DNA of 64,000 nt. It comes from Croceifilum oryzae (GTDB taxonomy: Bacteria > Bacillota > Bacilli > Thermoactinomycetales > Thermoactinomycetaceae). The notes beneath the pieces were generated by a model. The model was not told the DNA's origin. It worked only from the letters and a program-made list of their open reading frames with translations, and ran no database searches. Made by a program: the position numbers and the translations under genes. Below, one piece after another: positions 46,112 through 54,794 of this stretch; the stretch's first letter is position 1, and the number at the start of each line of letters is the position of its first letter. The stretch covers positions 1 to 64,000 of the forward strand of contig NZ_JAUSUV010000004.1 of the NCBI RefSeq assembly GCF_030814315.1, read 5' to 3'.

Positions 46112-46261
46112 GGGAATGCCGAAGTAGATGGTGATTCCGCCCATGTGAAGGAAAAAGTATCTGCGAAGTATATCGGCGATATTAAAGAAGTTACTTTAGC
46201 TGAAGAAGCAAAGAAAGCAAAAGAGATGGACTTACAGAAATTACAACAAATGTTCCAGTAA
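46112..46261 (+). pseudogene. C-terminal remnant of an unidentified protein gene
   Basis: Directly after the terminator an open frame ends in about 49 residues (GNAEVDGDSAHVKEKVSAKY, then IGDIKEVTLAEEAKKAKEMD and a Gln-rich end). The amino acid composition and regular codon use look coding, but no start codon with a ribosome site precedes it. It seems to be the tail of a lost gene, possibly a secreted or lipoprotein type; I cannot identify it. Confidence 0.45.
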
Positions 46262-46303
46262 GAATAATCATAAATGCCACTTGATCACAAGTGATATGTA
46301 GTA

Positions 46304-46345
46304 AAAAGCGATCACTAGTTTCCTAAACTAGTGATCGCTTTTGTT
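46304..46345. terminator. Bidirectional terminator
   Basis: AAAAGCGATCACTAGTTT and AAACTAGTGATCGCTTTT form a perfect 18-bp stem with a CCT loop. Confidence 0.9.
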
Positions 46346-46362
46346 GTTACTGAAATGGTCGA

Positions 46363-48768
46363 TCAAGGATTTTGTTGATTTTCTTGAGGTTGTTGCTGAT
46401 TTCCTTGATTAGGTTGTCTGTTAGGACGTTCTTGATTGGATGGAGCTTGCTCGGGCTGTCTAGACGGAAATGGTTTAGGCCGTTGATCTGGTTGCTGTTG
46501 TTGTCTAGATTGTGTAGTAGAATTGATCTCTACTTTTACAGATGCAGAGGTATGTTGCTCGCCGGTCTGGGAATCGATGGCGTTGACACGGTAATAGTAG
46601 ACTTTTGTTTGACCACCCGTGAGGTTGTAGCCGGGAATCTGGATGTTTTGATCGGTATAGCTTGTTTCGGCTCCCTCGAAGATCGTGCTAAAGTTATTCC
46701 CATCTTCGGAGCGTTGTAATTGATAGGTAGCTTGCTCGGAAGAACTACTCCAATTTACTTGTATCGCTTGATGCTCTTTGCTATAGGTTGCTTGTAACTG
46801 TGGGGCTTGGAATGTATAAGGAGGAGTAGGTGCTTCGACCCCAGATGGTTTGGCAAACCCTACAACGGGAACCCCTGATAATGCTTTGTCCATGACACTT
46901 TTGAAAATAGTAGTGGCATAATGTCCGCCTGTTAAATCGTCTACTTGATTTTCTAAGGGTGTTTTACTCGTGTTGTATACCATGGCAACGGTTACGTACT
47001 GGGGTGTATAACCTGCAAACCAAGCGGCTATGTTGTTATTGGTTGTTCCTGTTTTCCCAGCGGCCGGTCGTCCGCCTCCAAGTTGTGCCGAGCGTCCTGT
47101 TCCACTTTCTACTACTTGCTCTAGAATGCGGGTCATGTAGTAGGCAGTTTTGGGACTAAAAACTCGCTTTTTCTCTGGCTCGGATTGTGGACGAATGCTC
47201 TGCTCGACTCCGTTTTCAGTCACTTTCACTTCTCTTACTGCATGTGCTTTTATGACGACTCCATTGTTAGCTAAAGCAGTATACGCTTGGGCAAGTTGCA
47301 GGGGACTTACTCCTTTTGTAAGCCCACCTAAGGCAAGGGGTGCAATATTCTTGTCAGCTGCTTCAAGTGGAAGACCAAGCTTTTGAGCGGTTTGAAAAGC
47401 ATTTGAAACTTCAACTTTATTGTCAAGCAACCAAACGGTAGCCGCATTTAGGGAGTTTTTTACCACTTCGGACAGCGGTACATCACCCCGAAAGGTGCGA
47501 TCATAGTTACGAGGACTGTATCCATTAATGGTAATAGCACGGTCTGGAATAATGGTGTATTCGTTGATGTCGCCACCTGATTTTTCGATGGCGGGTGCAT
47601 AAACCGTTAAAGGCTTAATGGCCGATCCTGGTTGAATCGGAAGTTGTCCGTTAATGCGAAAACCTTGACCTTCGTAGTGACGACCGCCTCCGATCGCGGC
47701 AATAAGACCTGTTTTAGGATCGATTGTGGCAGAGCCCCCATCTAAAATGTCGCGTTTTTTATATGTGGAGTCTTGTTTGAGGACGCGATCCGTTTCTGCT
47801 TGTGCCCGAGTGTTAATCCCCGTGTATATTCGAAATCCACGACTTTCTACATCCGAGGGGATGATGCCAAAACGCTCTGTTAATTCCTTCAACACAAATT
47901 GTTTATACGGTTGATAGCTATCTTTTTTGCCATAGCGGACGAGATACTTTTCATCCGTCCCGAGGGGCTGGCGTAAGGCTTTTTGTTTCTCTTCTTCGGT
48001 GATGAGTGGATTCATCTCATTTTTCTCAGCCATTTCGGTTAACACCGTTTTGCGCCGTTCGATTGCTCTTTGAGCGGACTTCTCGGAGGCATATGGATTG
48101 TACGCTTCGGGAGCCTTGGGCAAACCCGCTAAGAAAGCAATTTCTGGAATGGTGAGACGATCTTTCGTTACATCTTTTCCGAAATAAATTTTAGAAGCCA
48201 TCTGAATTCCTCTGACGTTATTGCCGAAGTAAATGTAATTCAAATACGCTTCCAAAATCTGATCTTTATTATATTTTTGTTCCAAATTCCAAGCTGTAGC
48301 GATTTCTTTGACCTTCCGGACATAGGTTTTGCGGCGATCTTCGAGGATTACATTTCCAGCTACTTGCATCGTAATCGTGCTGGCCCCTTGGGCTTTTTCG
48401 CGTTGGATGATGTTGGCGTAAACAGCTCGCCCTAATGCGTAAAAATCAATGCCGTTGTGCTGATAATATCGGACATCTTCCACTTTGAGGAATGCTTGAG
48501 GGAGAAGGGGGTTCGTTTTTTTGATATTACTTAGAGAAACGATTTCTCGCTGAAAATTTCCGAGTTCCGCCACTTTGGTCCCATCGAGGTCGTAGATGGC
48601 AGAGTTATTTTGGATATTGCCCAATTGATCAAGGTCAAACGTTTTTCCTTGTACGATGACAGCTGTAATACCACCTGCTATCAAAAGGACAATCGTTAAT
48701 AGAGCTATGAAAATCAATTTCCGCTTTTTTCGTCTAGGTCTGTTTGTCCTTCTCTGCGATTTATCCAT
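46363..48768 (-). CDS. Class A penicillin-binding protein (PBP1A type)
   Basis: The 801-residue protein builds peptidoglycan. It has a Lys/Arg-rich cytoplasmic start, one transmembrane helix (about 18-40), a GT51 glycosyltransferase domain (KVEDVRYYQHNGIDF and GASTITMQVAGNVIL) and a transpeptidase domain. The transpeptidase motifs are SxxK in GSAIKPL, SxN in NSLNAATVWL and KTGTTNNN. An FN3-like segment (about 660-745) and a Pro/Gln-rich tail (about 750-801) follow, as in B. subtilis PBP1. Single-gene unit transcribed leftward. Confidence 0.93.
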   Translation of the reverse strand: MDKSQRRTNRPRRKKRKLIFIALLTIVLLIAGGITAVIVQGKTFDLDQLGNIQNNSAIYDLDGTKVAELGNFQREIVSLSNIKKTNPLLPQAFLKVEDVRYYQHNGIDFYALGRAVYANIIQREKAQGASTITMQVAGNVILEDRRKTYVRKVKEIATAWNLEQKYNKDQILEAYLNYIYFGNNVRGIQMASKIYFGKDVTKDRLTIPEIAFLAGLPKAPEAYNPYASEKSAQRAIERRKTVLTEMAEKNEMNPLITEEEKQKALRQPLGTDEKYLVRYGKKDSYQPYKQFVLKELTERFGIIPSDVESRGFRIYTGINTRAQAETDRVLKQDSTYKKRDILDGGSATIDPKTGLIAAIGGGRHYEGQGFRINGQLPIQPGSAIKPLTVYAPAIEKSGGDINEYTIIPDRAITINGYSPRNYDRTFRGDVPLSEVVKNSLNAATVWLLDNKVEVSNAFQTAQKLGLPLEAADKNIAPLALGGLTKGVSPLQLAQAYTALANNGVVIKAHAVREVKVTENGVEQSIRPQSEPEKKRVFSPKTAYYMTRILEQVVESGTGRSAQLGGGRPAAGKTGTTNNNIAAWFAGYTPQYVTVAMVYNTSKTPLENQVDDLTGGHYATTIFKSVMDKALSGVPVVGFAKPSGVEAPTPPYTFQAPQLQATYSKEHQAIQVNWSSSSEQATYQLQRSEDGNNFSTIFEGAETSYTDQNIQIPGYNLTGGQTKVYYYRVNAIDSQTGEQHTSASVKVEINSTTQSRQQQQPDQRPKPFPSRQPEQAPSNQERPNRQPNQGNQQQPQENQQNP

Positions 48769-48852
48769 CTTGATCCCCTAATTTTTCATGTTATAAATAC
48801 CTATAAATAGCATGCCACATATATCAAAAATTAAGTCTACATGAAATAGTTA

Positions 48853-48881
48853 TTGCAGGATTTTTTATGTTCGTGTAGAAT
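48853..48881 (+). promoter_or_regulatory. Promoter of the lysine riboswitch / lysP unit
   Basis: TTGCAG (48853-48858), 17 bases and TAGAAT (48876-48881) lie about 54 bases before the riboswitch aptamer. Confidence 0.6.
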
Positions 48882-48934
48882 TATTTCAGATATCCTAAAT
48901 GGATTATATATTTCAACCCTCATCAAATAAAGGT

Positions 48935-49143
48935 GAGGTAGAGGTCGCGGTTTTGAAGAGTACTTTGTATGAGATGGAGAGTTTCGACACAGCTTACGTC
49001 GTAGTAAACATCAAGGACTACATAGGAAAGGCACAACCGCCGAAGTAACCTACATACTCTCATGTAGTGTTGCTGGGACTGTTACCGAATAGGGACAGGA
49101 CTGTCACAAACCATGTCGCATATGGTTTGTGTTGAGCTATCTT
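48935..49143 (+). ncRNA. Lysine riboswitch (L-box)
   Basis: The leader holds the conserved L-box blocks in order: GAGGTAGAGGTCGCGG (48935), GGAGAGTTTCGACACAGCTT (48977), CCGCCGAAGTAACC, TGTTGCTGGGACTGTTACCG and GGGACAGGACTGTCAC, then AACCATGTCGCATATGGTT. P1 closes with CTATCT at about 49138. Lysine binding should lower expression of the permease downstream. Confidence 0.93.
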
Positions 49144-49174
49144 CGTGAATGTTTGGTGCGGGTAGAAGAAATCC

Positions 49175-49209
49175 TACCGTCTGTATTTGTTGGCGGTTAT
49201 TTTTATGCC
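49175..49209 (+). terminator. Expression-platform terminator of the lysine riboswitch
   Basis: ACCGTC and GGCGGT pair around a 10-base loop and are followed by TTATTTTTAT. GGTAG and CCTACC just upstream (49161-49178) can form the competing anti-terminator hairpin. Confidence 0.6.
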
Positions 49210-49260
49210 CAAACCAGCTTTCGCGTGATAAACACGAACGGCAGGGAGAGGGTTATTTTT

Positions 49261-50703
49261 ATGTCAACCAATGAGAATCAATTACGTAGAGGGCTAAATG
49301 CTCGTCAACTATCCATGATTGCGATCGGTGGATCAATCGGAACAGGTCTTTTCATAGCGAGTGGAGCTTCGATTGCAAATGCAGGCGCAGGTGGGGCACT
49401 GCTTGCTTATGTGATCGTAGGAATTATGGTTTACTTCTTAATGACAGCTTTAGGGGAAATGGCTTCCTATTTACCGGTTTCAGGTTCATTTAGTACGTAT
49501 GGAACGCGTTATGTAGATCCTGCTTTTGGATTTGCATTAGGCTGGAATTATTGGTACAACTGGGCGATTACGCTTGCGTTTGAATTAGTAGCAGCCGCTT
49601 TGATTATGAAGTTTTGGTTTCCGGGAAGTTCTTCTTTGCTTTGGAGTGGACTTTTTCTATTGTTAATCATCGGACTTAATCTCTTATCTGTAAAAGGGTT
49701 TGGGGAGTCGGAGTTTTGGTTTGCTTTTATTAAAGTGGCTACTGTTATTATTTTCATTGTACTTGGATTGGCGATGATCTTTGGAATTCTAGAGGGACAT
49801 ACGGCTGGTTGGAGCAATCTGACGGCAGGAGAAGCTCCATTTAATGGGGGAATTTTAGCAGTTGTCGGAGTCTTTATGGTAGCTGGTTTTAGCTTCCAAG
49901 GGACTGAGTTAATAGGAGTAGCGGCTGGTGAAAGTGAAGCACCAGAGAAAAATATCCCGCGTGCAGTCAAAAGTATTTTTTGGCGCATTTTATTGTTCTA
50001 TGTTGTAGCGATCGCAATTATTGGCGTTCTCATTCCACATACAGATCCAAATTTATTAAGTAACGAAGTTGAAAATGTAGCCGTTAGTCCTTTTACGCTG
50101 GTGTTTAAAAATGCAGGTCTCGCTTTTGCCGCTTCTGCGATGAATGCGATTATCCTAACAGCAGTCTTGTCAGCAGGAAACTCAGGGATGTATGCCTCGA
50201 CTCGTATGCTGTACACCCTTGCGAAAGAGGGAAAAGCGCCTCGTTTCCTAGCAAAAGTAAATCGTTATGGAGTACCAGTAGCTGCGTTATTTGCTACAGC
50301 GGCTGTTGGGGCGTTAGCTTTTATTGCTTCTTTGTTTGGGGATGGAGTTGTATATACATGGTTGTTAAATGCATCGGGATTATCAGGCTTTATTGCTTGG
50401 TTTGGCATTGCACTTAGCCATTACCGTTTCCGTAAAGCATTTAAAGCACAGGGACGAAGCTTAAGTGAACTACCGTACCGGGCACGATTTTTTCCTTTCG
50501 GTTCTCTGTTTGCGTTTGTCTTATGTACAATCGTAATGTTTGGTCAAAACTATCAAGCCTTTTTAGAAGATAAGATTGATTGGTATGGAGTGACTGCTTC
50601 CTATATCGGGTTACCATTGTTCCTATTCGTTTGGTTGGGATATAAAATAGTTAACCGTACGAAAGTGGTTCCGTTAGTAGAGTGCGATCTAAGTAGAAAA
50701 TAG
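49261..50703 (+). CDS. lysP: Amino acid permease, lysine (LysP) type
   Basis: The 480-residue APC-superfamily permease has about 12 transmembrane helices. It opens with LRRGLNARQLSMIAIGGSIG and TGLFIASG, the substrate-site signature, and TELIGVAAGESEAPEKNIPR is the family motif in the middle. Start ATG 49261 follows GGGAGAGGG; the longer frame to 49129 runs through the riboswitch. The L-box in front indicates that lysine controls it, in line with lysine uptake. A strong terminator follows. Confidence 0.93.
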   Translation: MSTNENQLRRGLNARQLSMIAIGGSIGTGLFIASGASIANAGAGGALLAYVIVGIMVYFLMTALGEMASYLPVSGSFSTYGTRYVDPAFGFALGWNYWYNWAITLAFELVAAALIMKFWFPGSSSLLWSGLFLLLIIGLNLLSVKGFGESEFWFAFIKVATVIIFIVLGLAMIFGILEGHTAGWSNLTAGEAPFNGGILAVVGVFMVAGFSFQGTELIGVAAGESEAPEKNIPRAVKSIFWRILLFYVVAIAIIGVLIPHTDPNLLSNEVENVAVSPFTLVFKNAGLAFAASAMNAIILTAVLSAGNSGMYASTRMLYTLAKEGKAPRFLAKVNRYGVPVAALFATAAVGALAFIASLFGDGVVYTWLLNASGLSGFIAWFGIALSHYRFRKAFKAQGRSLSELPYRARFFPFGSLFAFVLCTIVMFGQNYQAFLEDKIDWYGVTASYIGLPLFLFVWLGYKIVNRTKVVPLVECDLSRK

Positions 50704-50710
50704 GTTAAAA

Positions 50711-50756
50711 CAAACACCGGTATTAAGAGAGCAACCTCTTAGTAGCGGTGTTTTTC
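50711..50756 (+). terminator. Terminator of lysP
   Basis: AACACCGGTATTAAGAG and CTCTTAGTAGCGGTGTTTTT pair over nearly their whole length around a 6-base loop. Confidence 0.85.
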
Positions 50757-50767
50757 ATGATGGTATA

Positions 50768-51517
50768 TTATCCAGTAAATTGTTGAGTCCAGTACACACC
50801 ATAAGATCCGCCTTTGGCAAATCCGACTCCTATTTTGGTGAAATCTCTGGATAAGATGTTTGCTCGATGACCCGGGCTATTCATCCAACTCTTCATTACT
50901 TCGGCTGGAGTGGATTGTCCGCCTGCAATGTTTTCACCAGCAGTGCGATAACGAATTCCAAACTGACTCATCATATCAAATGGAGAACCATATCTAGGTG
51001 ACTGATGATTAAAATAACGATTGTCGATCATGTCTTGTGACTTTACTCTTGCAACGGAGGAAATTTTAGTATCAGCCACTAAGGGATGTAATCCAGCTTT
51101 TTGTCGTTCAATATTAACTAATCGAACAACTTCCTGCTCAGCAGAGGATAAAGAACTGTTACTAGGGGTTTCTGGTGTTGGCTTGGCAGGTGTTTTGCTT
51201 TTTTCTGGTGTTGTAGGTGCTTTAGGGGTAGTAGGACTTTCTGTCTTACTGTTTGTTGGCTTTGCGGTTTTCTCTTTTTGGTTTGCATCAGCCGTATTGC
51301 TTTTACTCTCTTCTTTACCATTAGCCTCGGCCTTGGCTGGGTCACTCGGATTGGTAGATAAAGAGCTAGCCGTTTCAGTAGGTACAGGTGCTGCTTGGGT
51401 TGTGTCAGTGGACGTGGTCGGGGTTTTGTTTCCTCCAGAATCAGCCGCTGAAGTACAAGCAACTATAGCAAAAGAGAAGATTAGAACAGATGTTACAATA
51501 GGAAGAATACGTTTCAT
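50768..51517 (-). CDS. CAP/SCP-domain lipoprotein (YkwD-like)
   Basis: The 249-residue lipoprotein starts at ATG 51517 after AAAGGAG (a longer frame by 8 codons lacks a site). It has a signal with the lipobox IVAC and a 90-residue linker rich in Thr, Pro, Lys and Ser. A C-terminal CAP domain (about 125-249) follows, with RLVNIERQKAGLHPLVAD, HQSPRYGSPFDMM, AGENIAGGQSTPAEVMKSWM and NSPGHRANILSRDFTKIGVG. Members occur in spore and cell-envelope proteins (YkwD, YlbC); role unknown. Membrane-anchored, extracytoplasmic. Confidence 0.88.
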   Translation of the reverse strand: MKRILPIVTSVLIFSFAIVACTSAADSGGNKTPTTSTDTTQAAPVPTETASSLSTNPSDPAKAEANGKEESKSNTADANQKEKTAKPTNSKTESPTTPKAPTTPEKSKTPAKPTPETPSNSSLSSAEQEVVRLVNIERQKAGLHPLVADTKISSVARVKSQDMIDNRYFNHQSPRYGSPFDMMSQFGIRYRTAGENIAGGQSTPAEVMKSWMNSPGHRANILSRDFTKIGVGFAKGGSYGVYWTQQFTG

Positions 51518-51697
51518 TATCGTGTTTACTCCTTTCGGCAATCTATATACTATTCTATATGCAAAGAACAGAAAAAAATAAGGAAAATATTAGAATCCTT
51601 AAAATGGAAATGATTTTTACGAATATAAAGGGCATTACGCTCATAAATTGTAGAGCACTTTATTCTGTCTGTTGAATCAAGAATGGAGGGTTCGTTT

Positions 51698-52078
51698 ATG
51701 AAGAAGCATGCGGTTTGTCTTGGTGGTTTATCGTTGGTGTGGGGGATTATTGGTTTCTTTCTCCCTGCTTCAGGAATGGTCACAGAAGCTGTAGCCCCAA
51801 GCTTGTGGAGCAATTTACTGTACGTTTTAACAGGGATTGCTTGGCTAGCTACCTCTTCATCAGAGGAAATGAGTAAAATGGGAGCGCGAGTACTTGGAGT
51901 AGTTTATGCGCTCTTAGCAGTGGTTGGCTTATTTACAGATAATGTATTTGGAGTCATGCAAGCGACTCTTACGAATGAAATCATCATGGGGGTTTTAGCG
52001 CTCGTATCTCTGTGTGCGGGCTTTTGTAAGTGTGAGTGTAATGCTACTTCTTCCTCAAATAAAGATGAGCAAGCATAG
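51698..52078 (+). CDS. Small four-helix membrane protein (DUF4383-like)
   Basis: The 126-residue protein has four transmembrane helices (about 5-25, 39-55, 63-82 and 92-110) and a Cys-rich end (CKCECNATSSS). The pattern of residues (GIIGFFLPASG, LLYVLTGIAWL) recalls DUF4383 proteins. Start ATG 51698 follows GGAGGG. Single-gene unit with its own terminator. The function is unknown and the family link tentative. Confidence 0.6.
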   Translation: MKKHAVCLGGLSLVWGIIGFFLPASGMVTEAVAPSLWSNLLYVLTGIAWLATSSSEEMSKMGARVLGVVYALLAVVGLFTDNVFGVMQATLTNEIIMGVLALVSLCAGFCKCECNATSSSNKDEQA

Positions 52079-52101
52079 TTAGTTAATCAAATAAAACGTT
52101 G

Positions 52102-52128
52102 AAAGAGGGCGTATGCTCTCTTTTTTTA
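52102..52128 (+). terminator. Terminator of the small membrane protein gene
   Basis: AAAGAGGGC and GCTCTCTTT pair around GTAT and are followed by a T-run. Confidence 0.75.
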
Positions 52129-52204
52129 TGATTACATACAAAATAGATGCGAAATCATATCAATCTAGTAATCGTTTGAATAAGATATATAGGAGGTGTT
52201 TTCT

Positions 52205-52900
52205 ATGCATCCATTTTGGGAGAAAATTATTAAGCCGATTCTCAAGATGGAAAAAGCGAAAACAGTTGTAGAAATTGGCGCTGATGAAGGAATAAACACA
52301 GTGAAAATTCTCGATTACTGCCGAGAAATGAACGGAACAGCCTATATTATTGATCCTTATCCCAAGTTTGATGTGGGTGGGCTAAAGAAGAACTATCATC
52401 GTCATATGAAAATGAGACGCTTAACTAGTTTAACCGCTCTACCTAAGATCAGCCAATATGATGCAGTACTAATCGATGGTGATCATAATTGGTACACTGT
52501 TTTTCATGAGTTGAGTGTGATTAAACGTAGGGCGGAAAAAATAGAAAGATTCCCTCTTGTCTTCTTTCACGACACAGAATGGCCCTACGGTAGACGAGAT
52601 ATGTACTATATACCTGAGACGATTCCAGAAGCTTACCGACACCCTTATGCAAAAAGAGGCATGTTGCCAGGTGTTTCTGAATTAGTAGATGGAGGTTGTA
52701 ATAATCACTTAAATAATGCTTTATATGAAAATGGTGAAAAGAACGGAGTTTTAACCGCAATTGAGGACTTTTTAAAGGAGACTAACTTCAAACTTACTTT
52801 TCACCGCGCACTGACGTTAGGGGGACTAGGAATTCTAATACCTAGCAATCATAAGAAAGATATAAAAATTAAAAAATTGATAGAAGGATCAGGGTTATAA
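52205..52900 (+). CDS. Class I SAM-dependent methyltransferase, glycan cluster
   Basis: The 231-residue protein has the Rossmann motif VVEIGADEGINTVKILDYC, then YIIDPYPKFD and the acidic DAVLIDGDHNWYTVFHEL, which is typical of the Methyltransf_24 family. HDTEWPYGRRDMYYIPETIP is an additional family block. Start ATG 52205 follows AGGAGGTG. It opens the glycan cluster and may methylate a sugar or precursor. Target unproven. Confidence 0.85.
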   Translation: MHPFWEKIIKPILKMEKAKTVVEIGADEGINTVKILDYCREMNGTAYIIDPYPKFDVGGLKKNYHRHMKMRRLTSLTALPKISQYDAVLIDGDHNWYTVFHELSVIKRRAEKIERFPLVFFHDTEWPYGRRDMYYIPETIPEAYRHPYAKRGMLPGVSELVDGGCNNHLNNALYENGEKNGVLTAIEDFLKETNFKLTFHRALTLGGLGILIPSNHKKDIKIKKLIEGSGL

Positions 52901-52926
52901 AAAAGCAGTATCATTGCACAATGGTG

Positions 52927-52963
52927 AAAAGCTGAGATTTCTCATGTCTCAGCTTTTTTATTT
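52927..52963 (+). terminator. Terminator of the first methyltransferase gene
   Basis: AAAAGCTGAGA and TCTCAGCTTTTTT form an 11-bp stem with a short loop. The dehydratase gene behind it needs its own promoter. Confidence 0.85.
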
Positions 52964-53046
52964 ATAAAAGAAATTGTTTTCTTCATTTTTTTGTGGTCAT
53001 CCCAGTTTTACGGAATAAAATGTAAAACTGATTATGTAGGGAGTGG

Positions 53047-54042
53047 ATGAGAGTGACATGGAATGGAAAGCGTGTACTGGTAACAGGTGCAGGGGGCTTT
53101 ATCGGAAGCCATCTAGTAGAAGGATTGGTGGGACTTGGGGCAGATGTTACGGCTTTCATTCACTATAACTCCAATGGACATAGAGGGTGGTTGGATCGGG
53201 TTTCCAAAGAAGTGCAAAGTGAAATCTGTTTTTATGCAGGGGATCTAAAAGATCAAGATGCGGTCCGAGGTGCTGTACGGAATCAAGAGATAGTGATGCA
53301 CTTGGGAGCATTAATCGCCATTCCGTATTCATATCAGAACCCAACAGATGTATTTCAAACAAATGTTCTGGGTACGTTGCATGTGGCACAAGCCGTTCGT
53401 GAGTATGGGATATCAAGAATGGTACATACCTCTACGAGTGAGGTATATGGTTCAGCTCAAATAGTTCCGATATCTGAATCTCATCCTCTCCAAGGGCAAT
53501 CTCCTTATTCGGCTAGTAAAATTGGTGCAGATAAATGTGTAGAAAGCTTTTATTGTTCTTTTGATTTACCAGTAGTAACAGTGAGACCTTTTAATGCGTA
53601 TGGACCACGTCAATCTATGAGAGCAGTGATCCCAACCATTATTAATCAAGCTCTCCATCGAGATGAGATCGTCCTAGGAAACTTAGATGCAACTAGAGAC
53701 TTTACTTATGTTCAAGATACGGCAAGAGCGTTTATTCACGCAGCTACTAGTGAACAGGCTATAGGTACAACAGTAAATGCAGGATCTGGAAAGGAGATTC
53801 GTATCGAGGAGCTTGCTATTTATATTCAACAAATAATCGGAAGAGAACTCCCCATCCGAGTGGCTGATGAGCGTTTACGACCACCTAAGAGTGAAGTGGA
53901 CCGTCTTTGCTCCGATTCATCGAAAGCACTTAGAGTGATGGGTTGGGCACCACAGATCTCATTACGAGAGGGGTTAGAGAAAACGGTCGAATGGATTTGT
54001 TCAAACCCTGAGGGATATCGTCCTGATCAGTATGTAGTATAA
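53047..54042 (+). CDS. NAD-dependent nucleotide-sugar 4,6-dehydratase (LegB-like SDR)
   Basis: The 331-residue extended SDR has the NAD-binding VLVTGAGGFIGSHLVEGL, the block FIHYNSNGHRGWLD, LIAIPYSYQNPTDVFQTNVL, the Ser-Tyr-Lys site (TSTSEVYGS and YSASKIGADK) and VRPFNAYGPRQS. This run of motifs matches the LegB-type UDP-GlcNAc 4,6-dehydratase family best, with GDP-mannose dehydratases as a second choice. It makes a 4-keto-6-deoxy sugar. Start could be ATG 53047 or GTG 53053 (better spaced from AGGGAG). Confidence 0.87.
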   Translation: MRVTWNGKRVLVTGAGGFIGSHLVEGLVGLGADVTAFIHYNSNGHRGWLDRVSKEVQSEICFYAGDLKDQDAVRGAVRNQEIVMHLGALIAIPYSYQNPTDVFQTNVLGTLHVAQAVREYGISRMVHTSTSEVYGSAQIVPISESHPLQGQSPYSASKIGADKCVESFYCSFDLPVVTVRPFNAYGPRQSMRAVIPTIINQALHRDEIVLGNLDATRDFTYVQDTARAFIHAATSEQAIGTTVNAGSGKEIRIEELAIYIQQIIGRELPIRVADERLRPPKSEVDRLCSDSSKALRVMGWAPQISLREGLEKTVEWICSNPEGYRPDQYVV

Positions 54043-54071
54043 ACAAAAGTATTTCAGGAGGAGAGGATTCG

Positions 54072-54794
54072 ATGCATGCTGTTATTATGACGGGCGGTAA
54101 AGGCGAGCGGATGCGTCCTTATACTCATGTTCTTCCTAAAGGATTACTTCCTATTGATGGGATTCCTTTATTAGATATCCTGGTGAGACAGTGCCGGTAT
54201 TATGGGTTTCGCCGCATAACGATGACTTGTGGATATCTCGCCACAATGATTCAAAACTACTTTGAAAATGGCGAAAAATGGGGACTGGAGATTGATTATC
54301 TAGAGGAAGATATTCCTCTAGGGACAGCAGGGTCGCTTCGTGATGTATCGTGTGAACAGGAATCGATGCTGGTTATGAATTGCGATGTTCTAACAAATCT
54401 TCATTTCCGAGATTTTTATGACAAACATATCAATCAAAAATCGATGTTAACCATTGCTTCACATGAGATTGAAGTGCCAATCGATTTTGGAGTATTAGAG
54501 GTACAAGGCGAAAGAGTCCTTCAGATTGTAGAAAAACCAACAAACCATTCATTAGTAAGTATGGGTATATATATCATTAATAAAGAAGCTTTTAAGTATA
54601 TTCCTAAAAAAGAAAAATTTGATATTCCTGATTTGATCTATACATTGCTTGATCATAAAAAGAGGGTAACTCATCACCATACTGACTCATTTTGGATGGA
54701 TATTGGAAAGCCACATGACTACGAAACAGCGAATCAAATCTTTGAGCAGCTTAAAGATCAAATCCTTCCAGGAGAATTTGGGCATGGATCGTGA
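54072..54794 (+). CDS. Sugar-nucleotidyltransferase
   Basis: The 240-residue protein has the nucleotide-binding TGGKGERMRPYTHVLPKGLL, then LVMNCDVLTNL (metal Asp) and VEKPTNHSLVSMGIYIINKE. It joins a sugar-1-phosphate to a nucleotide. The sequence resembles mannose- and heptose-1-phosphate nucleotidyltransferases (HddC/RmlA-like). It sits between the dehydratase and the reductase, so the three genes likely make one activated deoxysugar. Start ATG 54072 follows AGGAGGAG. Confidence 0.88.
   Translation: MHAVIMTGGKGERMRPYTHVLPKGLLPIDGIPLLDILVRQCRYYGFRRITMTCGYLATMIQNYFENGEKWGLEIDYLEEDIPLGTAGSLRDVSCEQESMLVMNCDVLTNLHFRDFYDKHINQKSMLTIASHEIEVPIDFGVLEVQGERVLQIVEKPTNHSLVSMGIYIINKEAFKYIPKKEKFDIPDLIYTLLDHKKRVTHHHTDSFWMDIGKPHDYETANQIFEQLKDQILPGEFGHGS

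Noticed and set aside
49129-49260. N-terminal extension of the lysine permease frame
   Set aside because: The stretch lies in the lysine-riboswitch leader; the ATG at 49261 has the ribosome-binding site and the family-typical beginning.
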